From Microbispora oryzae (GTDB lineage Bacteria; Actinomycetota; Actinomycetes; Streptosporangiales; Streptosporangiaceae), in the NCBI RefSeq assembly GCF_017896165.1, contig NZ_JAFCNB010000008.1, positions 186,001-250,000 of the forward strand: a stretch of DNA of 64,000 bases. The letters are read 5' to 3'. The notes below the pieces were generated by a model. It was not told the DNA's origin, made no database searches, and saw only the letters and a program-made list of their open reading frames with translations. Made by a program: the position numbers and the translations under genes. Shown here piece by piece: positions 16,588-25,195 of the stretch. Numbering within the stretch: the first letter of the stretch is position 1; each line of letters opens with the position of its first letter.

Positions 16588-17111
16588 GACCACTCCTTGT
16601 GCATACTTCGGACCCGGGGCCGGTTCACGATCGCCGGCGCCCCCTCCACGGCCTGGGCGAGCCGCTTGCGGGCTCGATGCAGGCGTACGCGGAAGGCGGC
16701 GGGCGAGCAGCCGACGACGCGGGCCGCGTCGCGGGGAGAGAGCCCCTGCCAGGCGACCAGGATGAGGATTTCCCGTTCGTCCTCGCTCAGGGTGGCCAGC
16801 GCCCGCACGACGGCGAACCGCTCGGCCACGCGCTCGGCGTGGTCTCCCTCGTTCCAGGTCTCAAGCTCCCTGGCCAGCGACTCCTGCTTGATCTCGGCGC
16901 GGATGTTGTCCCGCAAGACGTTGCGGGACACACCGAGCAACCACGGCAGGGCCGGCTCCGGCACGTCGTCGAACCGCCGCCAGGCGATCGCGAACGTCTC
17001 ACTCACCACTTCGTCGGCGATCTGCCGACCGGCGCGGCTGACTACGTAGGCCCACACGCGCTGGCGGCACTCGTCGTACATGGCGGTGAACCGCTGAGAA
17101 TCGTCCGTCAC
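16584..17111 (-). CDS. ECF RNA polymerase sigma factor (sigma-70 family)
   Basis: A 175-residue extracytoplasmic-function sigma factor. Region 2 includes DEVVSETFAIAWRRFDDVP and LPWLLGVSRNVLRDN; region 4 includes LSPRDAARVVGCSPAAFRVR. The GTG at 17111 is chosen because AAGGGGG lies upstream; an earlier in-frame GTG at 17147 adds 12 residues without a ribosome site. The stop overlaps the downstream partner's start (ATGA). The pair is a typical signal-responsive ECF unit; the stimulus and regulon are unknown. Confidence 0.9.
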   Translation of the reverse strand: MTDDSQRFTAMYDECRQRVWAYVVSRAGRQIADEVVSETFAIAWRRFDDVPEPALPWLLGVSRNVLRDNIRAEIKQESLARELETWNEGDHAERVAERFAVVRALATLSEDEREILILVAWQGLSPRDAARVVGCSPAAFRVRLHRARKRLAQAVEGAPAIVNRPRVRSMHKEWS

Positions 17112-17262
17112 CACCTGCCCCCTTCGTCCCGGGTGTTGTTGCGACACGAGGAAGTGGTCAGGAAGGCCCGCGTGTTACAGATGACTTCTGATGATTTTTT
17201 GGGCGATGCCGTTTTCGCCGGTCAGGCGGCTACCAGTGTGCCTGCAGTCGGACAGTGAAACG

Positions 17263-17295
17263 CCGGGGGGAGCGGTTTCGCCCCACTCCCCCCGG
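17263..17295 (-). terminator. Hairpin downstream of the RsbW-like ATPase gene
   Basis: CCGGGGGGAG (17263-17272) pairs perfectly with CTCCCCCCGG (17286-17295) around a 13-nt loop. It lies 40 nt past the stop of the leftward ATPase gene and upstream of the sigma factor gene. Confidence 0.6.
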
Positions 17296-17334
17296 CCCGC
17301 CTTCCTTGCCCTCCCTGCGTCCCCCGCCTCCCGG

Positions 17335-17841
17335 TCACACAGCCCAGGCGCGAGAGGAGACCTCACACCAGACGACCTTGCCGAGCCCGATACGGACCGC
17401 CCCCCACGACATGGACAGCAGGTCGACGAGGACAAGTCCGTGGCCGATTCGTCCCGGCCGCGAGGGGCGCAGGAAGGCGGGTTCGTCGTCGGCCACCTCG
17501 CAGCGCACCACGTCGCCGTGCTTCACGAGCGTGAGCACCGGCCGCCCCGCCGTGTGCCGCAGGGCGTTGCCGACGAGTTCGGTCACGACGAGTTCGACCA
17601 CCTCTATCGGGCCACGCCACCCCCACTCGCCGAGCTGGGCGCGCACGTACCTCCGGGCCAGCGCGGCCGAGGCGAACTCCCGGCCGAGCGCCCAGGATGC
17701 CCGGCGCCCGAACGGCCGCAGCTCCCCGGGGACGTAGCCCCGGGCCCGTCTCACGGCTTCCCCGGCACACGCGGCCACCCCGCGCCAGAATGCGGCGGGC
17801 TCGGTCGTCCCGGTGGCGTGGATCCGAATCACGGCGGGCAC
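17335..17841 (-). CDS. ATP-binding protein, RsbW-like anti-sigma/HATPase domain
   Basis: A 168-residue stand-alone GHKL ATPase like those acting as anti-sigma serine kinases. The N box is VVTELVGNALRHT and the second motif GHGLVLVDLLSMSWG. The first 60 residues, with AAFWRGVAACAGEAVRR, look like a variable helical extension. No anti-sigma-antagonist gene is adjacent. It may belong to the large actinobacterial set of orphan RsbW-like proteins; the target is not visible here. Confidence 0.85.
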   Translation of the reverse strand: MPAVIRIHATGTTEPAAFWRGVAACAGEAVRRARGYVPGELRPFGRRASWALGREFASAALARRYVRAQLGEWGWRGPIEVVELVVTELVGNALRHTAGRPVLTLVKHGDVVRCEVADDEPAFLRPSRPGRIGHGLVLVDLLSMSWGAVRIGLGKVVWCEVSSRAWAV

Positions 17842-17966
17842 CCCCTCTCAGCGTGCGGCCGGTCGATGCCGACTCCTCCACCATGCGGGGCCGAACCGGA
17901 TAGAAACAGGCACCTACGAGACAACAACCCCACACATACGGTCACCGGCGGCGGCCCATCCCGCGC

Positions 17967-18800
17967 TCACCTGTCCCCCGGGGTGATCACCCGGACGCCC
18001 TCGAAGATGTCCAGGCCGATGGTGTCGTCCACCGTCGCCGCGGCGGGCGTCCGCTGTGCTCCGGCGGTGTACGGCGACGGGACCCCCTCGTCCTCCTCGC
18101 CGCGCTCGGTCCGTTCACCCCGCTCACCCCGCTCGGGCCGCTCGGGCTCAAGGGGTCCGATCCGGGCGCGGAGGTCGTCGAGCAACTCCTCCAGCAGGTC
18201 GGGGGAGCCGCCCAGGCCGGCCTTCAACCGGCCGCCGAAGTCGGCCACGAATGTCTGGAGCGACTCCAACCGGCGTTCCAGGGCGTCACGCTGCGCCCGG
18301 CCCGCCTCCCGCCGGAGCGCGTCGGCCCGCTCCGCCGCCTCCCGTTCCATCTCCTCCGCCTGGGCGCGGACCTGGGCCAGCACGGCCTCGGCCTCCTGGC
18401 ACGCCATGTCGATCACCCGCTCGGCCGCCTCGTGGGCGATCTCCACGACCCGGCCGGCCTTCACGCTCGCGGGCGGTCGCGCCTGGCGGGAGAGCTGGAC
18501 CACGGCCTTGAGCCGCCGGCGCAGATCGTCGTTGTCACGCAGCAGCGTGCTCAGGGTGATCTCCACGAGGCCGAGGAACGTGTCCACCTCCGCCAGGTCG
18601 TAGCCCTCGCGGAGCCGGACGACGGTGAAGACCTGGTTGCGCACGGCGGCCGGGCTCAGCACGCCCGTGCGGGCCTGGCCGCTGCCGACGTCCCCCAGCT
18701 CATCGAGCGCCTCCCTCCCGTGATGCCCGTGCCCGTGCCCGTGATGTCCCTGGTGCCCGTCACGTCCCTCGTCGCCCTCATGACCGTGGGCCTCGTACAT
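17967..18800 (-). CDS. DivIVA-domain coiled-coil protein with His-rich N-terminus
   Basis: A 277-residue cytoplasmic protein. Nine His occur in the first 27 residues (HGHEG, GHQGHHGHGHGHHG), a likely metal-binding tail. A DivIVA-type start follows (VFTVVRLREGYDLAEVDTFL), then a long coiled coil from about 85 to 210 (heptads of Glu, Ala and Arg) and a charged Glu/Arg tail. The ATG at 18800 is chosen because GGGGGAGG lies just upstream; ATG 18818 would place that site inside the gene. DivIVA proteins mark curved membranes and organise growth; the His tail is not usual. Confidence 0.82.
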   Translation of the reverse strand: MYEAHGHEGDEGRDGHQGHHGHGHGHHGREALDELGDVGSGQARTGVLSPAAVRNQVFTVVRLREGYDLAEVDTFLGLVEITLSTLLRDNDDLRRRLKAVVQLSRQARPPASVKAGRVVEIAHEAAERVIDMACQEAEAVLAQVRAQAEEMEREAAERADALRREAGRAQRDALERRLESLQTFVADFGGRLKAGLGGSPDLLEELLDDLRARIGPLEPERPERGERGERTERGEEDEGVPSPYTAGAQRTPAAATVDDTIGLDIFEGVRVITPGDR

Positions 18801-18853
18801 GATCTGAACCTCCCCCATGGTTGTCGCTCGGTCGGCGCGGACGACTCCGCGCC

Positions 18854-19654
18854 TCAGGGCCGGCAGGCGGTCCTGGCCCACATCTGATAGGCGGGCGCCC
18901 GGTCCGTCACGACGCGGCTCACGCCGTAACTCGCGAGGCGGCGCCAGTCGGCGCGGTCGTTCGGCGTCCAGGCGTAGACCGCCACTCCCGCCGCGCGGTA
19001 CGCCCGGACGCGGGCCGCGGTGAGCCGGTCGTACCGGACGCCGACGAAGTCGTATCCGCGGGCCACCCGCACAGACGGCGGTGAGGTCGCGAGCAGGCCC
19101 TTGTCCGCCGGGATCGCCCGCGCCGCGTGCAGCGCCGCGGGCGAGAACGACATGAGGCTCGCCCACCGGTACGCGCCGAGGCGCCGGTAGTCCGCCCGCA
19201 GCGACCGCAGGTCGCTCGCGTCCGGCACCTCCTTGAGCTCGACCAGCATGCGGGCCCCGGCGTCCCGGACCAGCCGCATGACGGTCGCCAGCGTGGGGGG
19301 CCGCTGACCGTCCGGTGTCCGTAGATCGCGGAACTTCCCGAGGGTCATGGCGGAGACCCGGCCGGTGCCCGTGGTCGTCCGGTCGACCGTCGAGTCGTGC
19401 ATCAGGACGGGGTGGTGATCCTTCGTGAAGTGCACGTCGAGCTCCACCTGGCGCGCGCCTCCGGCGAGGACCTCGCGGAAGGCGCCGGAGGTGTTCTCCG
19501 TGTATCCCGCCCCGTCGCCCCGATGGGCCACGGCCGACGGCGCGGAGCACGTTCCTCGGGCCCGGTCGACGACCTGGCTCTCCGCCGGGCTCGCGGGCAC
19601 GGCGACCGTCAGGGCCAGCATCGGGACCGCCGACGCGCGGGTGAGCCTCCTCAC
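18854..19654 (-). CDS. Secreted glycerophosphodiester phosphodiesterase family protein
   Basis: A second, more divergent GDPD of 266 residues with an N-terminal hydrophobic signal segment. Motifs seen are AHRGDGAGYTENT, VELDVHFTKDHHPVLMHDST and LVELKEV; the terminal strand is YAWTPNDRADWRRL. It precedes the DivIVA gene by 53 bp on the same strand. The GTG start lacks a clear ribosome site, so a start a few codons away is possible. Substrate as for other GDPDs; co-transcription with DivIVA may be incidental. Confidence 0.85.
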   Translation of the reverse strand: MRRLTRASAVPMLALTVAVPASPAESQVVDRARGTCSAPSAVAHRGDGAGYTENTSGAFREVLAGGARQVELDVHFTKDHHPVLMHDSTVDRTTTGTGRVSAMTLGKFRDLRTPDGQRPPTLATVMRLVRDAGARMLVELKEVPDASDLRSLRADYRRLGAYRWASLMSFSPAALHAARAIPADKGLLATSPPSVRVARGYDFVGVRYDRLTAARVRAYRAAGVAVYAWTPNDRADWRRLASYGVSRVVTDRAPAYQMWARTACRP

Positions 19655-19847
19655 CGCGCCGCGCCGTGCCGTACGGGCGAGGACCTATCACCAGCGGTGC
19701 GTGTCATGTCGTCCCCCGTCTCGCCATCCGCCGCGTGTCGGCCGCATACAGCCACCGCTGGTAGTTCCTCGATTACCCTTCGTTTACACTCGCACCTCCG
19801 GAGAGGGGGACAATCTTTGCCGGACCGAGACCTGGGACCCGGGGACG

Positions 19848-19875
19848 TTGACAGGCCGCCTGGGGAACCTAAACT
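19848..19875 (+). promoter_or_regulatory. Promoter of the arsR-CDF operon (leaderless)
   Basis: TTGACA at 19848-19853 and TAAACT at 19870-19875 are separated by 16 bp. The -10 ends 7 nt before the ArsR ATG, so transcription should start at or next to the start codon. The AT-rich ATATGAATAA across the start resembles an ArsR/SmtB half-site, which would let the repressor cover the start point. Confidence 0.7.
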
Positions 19876-19882
19876 CCTACAT

Positions 19883-20287
19883 ATGAATAATCGTGCAAGT
19901 ATTGTGGACATCGCTGGAGATTCCTGCGCCCTTCCGGACGTGGATCCAGGACGGGTGGAAAGCGTGAGAAACGCGCTGCCGGCGCAGGACGTGGTCGAGG
20001 ACCTCGCGCAGATTTTCGGACTCCTGGCGGACCCCGGGCGACTGCGGCTGATCTCCGCCCTGCTCGAAGGCGGCGAGATGTGCGTGTGCGACCTCGCGGC
20101 GGCCACCGGGCACAGCATGTCGGCCGCGTCCCACGCCCTGCGGCTGCTGCGCGTTCACAATGTGGTGAAGGTCCGCAGATCCGGCCGCCAGGCGTACTAC
20201 CGCCTCGCGGACTCACATGTACGGATGCTGTTCGACCTTGCGATCACCCACATCGGGCACGACGGGAGGGACCGGGGCGATGAGTGA
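19883..20287 (+). CDS. ArsR/SmtB family metal-sensing repressor
   Basis: A 134-residue winged-helix repressor. CVC (Cys67, Cys69) sits at the start of the DNA-recognition region as in CadC/CmtR-type sensors. The last helix has D110-x-H112-x10-H123-x2-H126, the alpha5 zinc/cobalt site of SmtB, CzrA and NmtR, so two kinds of metal ligands are present. The ATG at 19883 fits a leaderless promoter. The stop overlaps the CDF transporter start by 8 bp. It most likely derepresses the exporter in response to Zn, Co or Cd. Confidence 0.9.
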   Translation: MNNRASIVDIAGDSCALPDVDPGRVESVRNALPAQDVVEDLAQIFGLLADPGRLRLISALLEGGEMCVCDLAAATGHSMSAASHALRLLRVHNVVKVRRSGRQAYYRLADSHVRMLFDLAITHIGHDGRDRGDE

Positions 20288-21317
20288 TCACGGCCACGGG
20301 CACGGGGCCGGGCACGGGCACGGGGTCGGCGCGGACACCGACCGGCGCCACCTGACCGCCGCGCTCGTCCTGATCTTGTGTTTCATGGCGGCCGAGGTCG
20401 TCGTGGGCGTGATCGCGCGGTCTCTCGCGCTGGTGTCCGACGCCGGTCACATGCTCACCGACGCGATCGCGATCGCCTTCGCGCTCATCGCCATGCGCAT
20501 CGCCGCCCGGCCGCCGCAGGGCGGCTTCACCTACGGTCTCAAGCGCGCCGAGATCGTCTCCGCGCAGCTCAACGGCATCACGTTGCTGCTGCTCAGCGTC
20601 TTCTTCGTCTACGAGTCCGTCCGCCGCCTGATCACGCCGCCGGACGTCGAGGGCGCGTACGTCGTCGCGACCGGGCTCGCGGGCATCGTGGTCAACCTGG
20701 CCGCGACCTGGCTGCTCAGCCGGGCGAACCGGGCGAGCCTCAACGTCGAGGGGGCGTTCCAGCACATCCTGAACGACCTCTTCGCGTTCGTCGCCACCAC
20801 GCTCGCCGGAGTCGTCGTCCTGCTCACGGGGTGGGCCAGGGCGGACGCCGTCGCCGCGCTGGTCGTCGCCGCGCTCATGCTCAAGGCGGGCTGGGGCCTC
20901 GTCCGGGAGTCCGGCCGGGTCTTCATGGAGGCCGCGCCCGCGGGGATGAACCCCGCCGAGATCGGCCACAAGACCGCCGGGCTGGAACACGTCGTCGAAG
21001 TGCACGACCTCCACATCTGGGAGGTCACCTCCGGCTACCCGGCCATGTCCGCGCACATCCTCGTCGCCCCCGGCGCCGACTGCCACGCCGTACGGGAGGC
21101 CGCCCAGCGACTGGTGCGCGACGAGTACGGTATCGAGCACACCACCCTCCAGGTCGACCACGCTCCCCCGGACCTCCTGGCGATCGGACGGCCCGCTCCG
21201 CACTGCGCCGACGCCCACGGCCCCGCCCACACCCCCGATCGGGTCGACGGCGAGCAGCCGGCCGCACCGGGCTCCTGCTCGGGGCGCCGCCGGATCCGTT
21301 TCTCCCGCCGTAGCTGA
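20280..21317 (+). CDS. Cation diffusion facilitator (Zn/Co/Cd exporter)
   Basis: A 345-residue six-TM metal/proton antiporter of the CzcD/ZitB type. The His-rich N-terminus (HGHGHGAGHGHG) probably collects metal. Metal-site motifs are SDAGHMLTDA in TM2 and FQHILNDLFAF in TM5 (His-x3-Asp pairs). A cytoplasmic ferredoxin-like domain follows with VHDLHIWEVTSGYPAMSAH and a Cys/His-bearing tail. GGGAGGGA precedes ATG 20280. It is translationally coupled to the ArsR sensor, so it is regulated by metal. Confidence 0.93.
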   Translation: MSDHGHGHGAGHGHGVGADTDRRHLTAALVLILCFMAAEVVVGVIARSLALVSDAGHMLTDAIAIAFALIAMRIAARPPQGGFTYGLKRAEIVSAQLNGITLLLLSVFFVYESVRRLITPPDVEGAYVVATGLAGIVVNLAATWLLSRANRASLNVEGAFQHILNDLFAFVATTLAGVVVLLTGWARADAVAALVVAALMLKAGWGLVRESGRVFMEAAPAGMNPAEIGHKTAGLEHVVEVHDLHIWEVTSGYPAMSAHILVAPGADCHAVREAAQRLVRDEYGIEHTTLQVDHAPPDLLAIGRPAPHCADAHGPAHTPDRVDGEQPAAPGSCSGRRRIRFSRRS

Positions 21318-21392
21318 CCCCGGTACGGTCCTGTGATCTGCGCTGTGCACACTCGCGTTCCGTACGAGTCGCACGAGGCGAAGGGACCGGAC

Positions 21393-21662
21393 GTGGACGT
21401 CTGCCCGAAATGCTCCTCCGAGCACATCATGCGCGGCGTGGAGGTGCGCGACCGCGGGGAGCACAATCCGCAGCCACTGCAGGTGCACGTCACCGAGCCG
21501 GAGCCGCCCAAGCACGGCCTCATCTGGTTCCAGGGCGGCTCGTCCGGGACCGTACGGGCCTGGATCTGCGCGGCCTGCGGTTACACGGAGCTCTACACGG
21601 ACAATCTGGCCGCTCTCTACGAGAGCTACCGCAAGTGGCCGCCGGGGGCCCGCGCGCAGTAG
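21393..21662 (+). CDS. Small zinc-ribbon protein
   Basis: An 89-residue cytosolic protein with CPKC at its start and CAAC about 70 residues on, forming a treble-clef or ribbon zinc site around a beta-rich middle (WFQGGSSGTVRAWIC). GTG 21393 is chosen because AAGGGA lies 7 nt upstream; an in-frame GTG at 21333 would add 20 residues. It lies downstream of the zinc exporter, but similar proteins occur widely without metal genes, so no role is claimed. Confidence 0.75.
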   Translation: MDVCPKCSSEHIMRGVEVRDRGEHNPQPLQVHVTEPEPPKHGLIWFQGGSSGTVRAWICAACGYTELYTDNLAALYESYRKWPPGARAQ

Positions 21663-21801
21663 TGCGTCATCACGGCGGCTGACCCGCGAGAACGGGGCGT
21701 ACTCCCCCGGTGGTAGGCGACGTGTCGCCGGACGGCGGACGACGACGGCGTGCGGTGTCGGACACGATCCCCCTGACCGCAACCACCGAAGGGAGTCCGC
21801 C

Positions 21802-22275
21802 GTGCGTAAGGTCTACGCCGTCATCGCGGGCGTTCTGCTGGCCGCCGCCGTGGCGCAGATGTACTTCGCCGCCGTCGGCGCGTTCGACAAGCCGCAGGAC
21901 GACGGTTCGTTCGCCCTGCACAGCATGACCGGCATGCTGATCATCCCCGTACTGTCCCTGCTGGCCACGGCCGCCGCGGCGGCCGCCCGGGCCCCCGGCC
22001 CGCTGATCGGCCGCAGTCTCCTGCCCCTGGGTCTGGTGATCGTCCAGGTGCTGATCGTCGTCCTCGGGCGCGCGTTCGACGACGACTCGGGCAACTCCAC
22101 CCCGCTGTCCCTCGCCATACTCGGCCTGCACGCGCTCAACGGCATGGCCGTCATCGGCGTCTCCGCTGCCGTCTTCCAGCGGGCCCGCAAGCTCGCGATG
22201 AGCGGCGACCCCGGCCGCGAGGACGGACCGGCGACGCAGGCCAGGCCGGACGGGCCTGCGGTGCCCGCCTCATGA
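21802..22275 (+). CDS. DUF6220-like four-helix membrane protein
   Basis: A 157-residue integral membrane protein with four TM helices (about 5-25, 40-62, 70-90, 108-128). Hydrophobic helices with conserved His (FALHSMTGM, LGLHALNGM) resemble DUF6220 proteins and other small haem- or quinone-type bundles. GAAGGGAG precedes the GTG start. It shares ATGA with the multicopper oxidase start, so the two are translationally coupled and it may be a membrane partner of that enzyme. The role is unproven. Confidence 0.75.
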   Translation: MRKVYAVIAGVLLAAAVAQMYFAAVGAFDKPQDDGSFALHSMTGMLIIPVLSLLATAAAAAARAPGPLIGRSLLPLGLVIVQVLIVVLGRAFDDDSGNSTPLSLAILGLHALNGMAVIGVSAAVFQRARKLAMSGDPGREDGPATQARPDGPAVPAS

Positions 22276-24218
22276 CGACCGACCGGCTCATGGTGCTCGA
22301 CCTGCTCGTCGCGGTCGTGACCGCCGCGCTGTGGGCGGGCGCGGGGGTGACGGCCGCCGCCCGGCGCCCCCGGGCGGCGGCCGTCCTCTTCGCGGGAGCC
22401 GTGGCGGCGTCGCTCGCGCGCGCCTGGTCGGTGATCGCGCTAGCGGGCGCCGGATGGTGGTTCGTCCAGGAGAAGGTGACCTTCGCCCTGCCGCTGCTCC
22501 TGGTGGCGACCGTCGCCGCCGCCGCGGTGGCGGGCCCGCGACTGCTGTCCGCCGTACGGCGGGGGCGGCCCGGGGACGCCGGGGCGCCCGCCGTCGTCGT
22601 CCCGCTGCTGGCGGCCGCCTACGCGGGCGCGGCCGGCCCGATCCAGACCTTCCTCCTCGGCTACCCGGCCACCGTGAGCAGGTCGCTGATCCTCCTGGCC
22701 GTCGTCGCCGCCGCCGTCCTGGTCACCTGGCGCGCGGTCGCCGCCCGCGTGCCGCGACCGCGGACACTCACCGGCGCGACCACAGGGGTCGCCCTGCTGG
22801 GCGTGGTGCTGGCGGTCGTCCCCTCCGGGAGCCTGCCGGACCAGGGCCGGCCGGGCGACGTGGCCGCCGCGCATCAGATGAGCGGCATGGACATGACCGG
22901 CGGCCCGGCCCGCCCGGTCACCGGCTTCCGCGGCCCCACGACTCCCGCTCCCGGAGGCCGGGTGCGGGACTTCACCCTCACCGCCCGCACCGCCACCGTG
23001 ACCCTCTCGTCGGGCAGACGGATCAGCGCCTGGACCTTCGACGGCCGGGTCCCCGGGCCCCCGCTCACCGCCGTCCAGGGCGATCTGATCGAGGTGCGGC
23101 TCCGCAACGCCGACATCGCGCAGGGCGTCACGCTGCACTGGCACGGGTACGACGTGCCGTCGGGCGAGGACGGGGTGCCCGGCCTGACCCAGGACGCGGT
23201 CATGCCGGGCCAGGAGTTCGTCTACCGCTTCCGGGCCGACCAGGCCGGGACCTTCTGGTATCACACCCACGAGGTCTCGAATCTCGGCGTCCGCATGGGT
23301 CTGTACGGGACGCTGGTGGTCGCGCCGCGCGCGGCGCCCGCCTCCGGCGTCGACCTCACCCTGCCCGTGCACACGTTCGCCGGCTCGACCGTCGTCGGCG
23401 ACGCCGATCGACCCTTATTCCACCAGGTCGCTCCGGGAACGACCGTGCGGCTGCGGCTCATCAACACCGACAACACCCCGCACCGGTTCACGCTCGCGGG
23501 CACGCCGTACCGGCTGGTGGCCGTGGACGGCGCGGACCTGAACGGCCCGGGCGAGCTGTCGCGGACGGGGCTGCGGCTCCCGGCGGGCGGCCGGTACGAC
23601 CTCGCCTTCACGACGCCCCCAGGGCAGCCGGGGCAGCCGGTCGTGCTCCGGGTGGACGACCGCACGGTCGCACTGCGGCTCGGCGAGCGGGACGCGCCGG
23701 ACGACGGCACGGTCACCACGGACACCACGGCCTGGCCCGAACTCGACATCACCCGCTACGGCACGCCCGCGCCCACTCCCTTCTCCTCTGGCAGCCGCTT
23801 CGACCGGCGCTTCACCCTGGTGCTCGACCGAGGGGTCTCGCTGGCCGGCGGGCGGCTCCTCTACGCCTACACGGTCAACGGCGGCGCCTTCCCCGACATC
23901 CCCCCGCTGAGCGTCGCCGACGGCGACCTGGTCCGGTTCACCGTGGTCAACCGGGGCAACGAGACGCACCCCTGGCACCTGCACGGTCACCGCGTGCTCG
24001 TGCTCAGCCGGAACGGCCGGGCTCCCACTGGCGCCCCGCTGTGGCTCGACACCTTCGACGTACGGCCGGGCGAGGTGTGGGAGGTCGCGTTCCGCGCGGA
24101 CAACCCCGGGCTGTGGATGAACCACTGCCACAACCTCAGCCACGCGGATCAGGGAATGGTGCTCCACCTGGAGTACGAAGGGGTGACCACGCCTTTCCAC
24201 GGCGCCCACGGCGGCTGA
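22272..24218 (+). CDS. Multicopper oxidase with N-terminal membrane domain
   Basis: A 648-residue laccase-like oxidase. Residues 1-195 contain about five TM helices, an unusual fused membrane anchor. The following cupredoxin domains carry all copper motifs: LHWHGYD (about 288), WYHTHE (about 329), HPWHLHGH (about 566) and NHCHNLSHADQGM (about 617, with the type 1 Cys, His and axial Met). The Met/His-containing linker HQMSGMDMTG may bind copper. The start overlaps the preceding membrane gene by 4 bp. It likely oxidises phenolics or Cu(I)/Mn(II) outside the membrane; the substrate is not evident. Confidence 0.9.
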   Translation: MTTDRLMVLDLLVAVVTAALWAGAGVTAAARRPRAAAVLFAGAVAASLARAWSVIALAGAGWWFVQEKVTFALPLLLVATVAAAAVAGPRLLSAVRRGRPGDAGAPAVVVPLLAAAYAGAAGPIQTFLLGYPATVSRSLILLAVVAAAVLVTWRAVAARVPRPRTLTGATTGVALLGVVLAVVPSGSLPDQGRPGDVAAAHQMSGMDMTGGPARPVTGFRGPTTPAPGGRVRDFTLTARTATVTLSSGRRISAWTFDGRVPGPPLTAVQGDLIEVRLRNADIAQGVTLHWHGYDVPSGEDGVPGLTQDAVMPGQEFVYRFRADQAGTFWYHTHEVSNLGVRMGLYGTLVVAPRAAPASGVDLTLPVHTFAGSTVVGDADRPLFHQVAPGTTVRLRLINTDNTPHRFTLAGTPYRLVAVDGADLNGPGELSRTGLRLPAGGRYDLAFTTPPGQPGQPVVLRVDDRTVALRLGERDAPDDGTVTTDTTAWPELDITRYGTPAPTPFSSGSRFDRRFTLVLDRGVSLAGGRLLYAYTVNGGAFPDIPPLSVADGDLVRFTVVNRGNETHPWHLHGHRVLVLSRNGRAPTGAPLWLDTFDVRPGEVWEVAFRADNPGLWMNHCHNLSHADQGMVLHLEYEGVTTPFHGAHGG

Positions 24219-24353
24219 CCGGAGGGTAAAGAAATCCGCCGCGCCGCCGTGGAGAGTGTAAACGGAGAGTAATCGGTTAAGAACTTTCGGTGAATGCATC
24301 ACCTGCCCGGTCCCCCGACCGGCCGACGGCGATGCGGACCGGAAGGAGACAAC

Positions 24354-24980
24354 GTGACAGTCGCGGAGCGGCTCACCCCCCTGATCAGCGCCGGTGCCGC
24401 AGCGGGATGGCTCGTCCTCGCCGTCCCGCCGGCTCTGGCGGACGCCCCCGCCGCACCTCCCGCGCGGGCGGCCACTCTCGTCAGACCGGAGCCGGGCCCC
24501 GAGGGGCCCGCCCTCGCGTGCAGCTATCGCGTCCGCGGCATATCGCCGTGGAGTCATCTCAACGTCCGGGAAGGACCGGGCCGCATCCACGACGTGGTCG
24601 GCGCCCTGCGCCTGTCCGACGGCCGGTTCGCGGGGGCCTGCACGCCCTCCGCGGGATGGGTGACGGTCAGATACTCCGGCGGCAGGCTCGGCTGGGTCGC
24701 GACCCGCTACCTGCGCAAGCTGGATCTGGTGCCCCCGTCCGCCATCGTCCGGCCCAGCCTGTCCTGCACGTACCGGGTGGTGAACGTCCGCAGGGGCAGC
24801 TACCTCAACGTCCGGAGAGGGCCGGGCCTGCGCTATCGCCCCGTCGGCTCCCTCACCGCGACGGACGGCCGCTTCGCCGGCGGCTGCGGCCGGCTCCACG
24901 GATGGGTGGCCGTGGAGACGTCGTCCGGGAAGCCGGGCTGGGCGTCCGGCCACTACCTCCACAGGATCGACCCCGACTGA
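24354..24980 (+). CDS. Secreted protein with two bacterial SH3-like repeats
   Basis: A 208-residue exported protein. GAAGGAG precedes the GTG at 24354. The signal peptide is about 1-29 (cleavage after ALA). Two homologous SH3b units follow, marked by CSYRVRG-x5-HLNVREGPG and CTYRVVN-x5-YLNVRRGPG, each ending in W-x-ATRYL or W-x-SGHYL. Each holds two Cys that probably form disulfides. SH3b domains bind cell wall; there is no catalytic domain, so a wall-binding or structural role is inferred. A direct repeat GGAGAGT (24251, 24264) lies upstream. Confidence 0.82.
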   Translation: MTVAERLTPLISAGAAAGWLVLAVPPALADAPAAPPARAATLVRPEPGPEGPALACSYRVRGISPWSHLNVREGPGRIHDVVGALRLSDGRFAGACTPSAGWVTVRYSGGRLGWVATRYLRKLDLVPPSAIVRPSLSCTYRVVNVRRGSYLNVRRGPGLRYRPVGSLTATDGRFAGGCGRLHGWVAVETSSGKPGWASGHYLHRIDPD

Positions 24981-25035
24981 TCCGGCCGGAGGACCCGACC
25001 TCCCCCATCCTCCCCCCAGCCTCCCCCCGACGGAG

Positions 25036-25068
25036 CCCCGCTCCCGGCGCCCACCGCCGGGAGCGGGG
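25036..25068 (+). terminator. Hairpin after SH3-repeat gene
   Basis: A perfect 14-bp stem (25036-25049 with 25055-25068) with a 5-nt loop lies 56 nt after the stop at 24980. It is very GC-rich without a T-tract. Confidence 0.7.
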
Positions 25069-25195
25069 TCTGCCGCGCCGCGAGTTCTCCCACTGTTCGC
25101 CTGCGCCTGACGCCCGTTCACCCCGCCGCCCGCGTAGGGATGTTCCAGAAGGGGTAGCGGCGTGCGCGACCACGCGGCCGGCGAACGGGGAGATC

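Noticed and set aside
16588..16593. GTG at 16593 as start of the sigma partner gene
   Set aside because: The ATG at 16587 overlaps the sigma stop as ATGA and has AAGGAG upstream, a better fit.
19397..19882. Upstream extension of the ArsR gene by 162 codons
   Set aside because: The extension overlaps the opposite-strand GDPD gene, has no ArsR-like sequence, and a good promoter sits right before the ATG at 19883.
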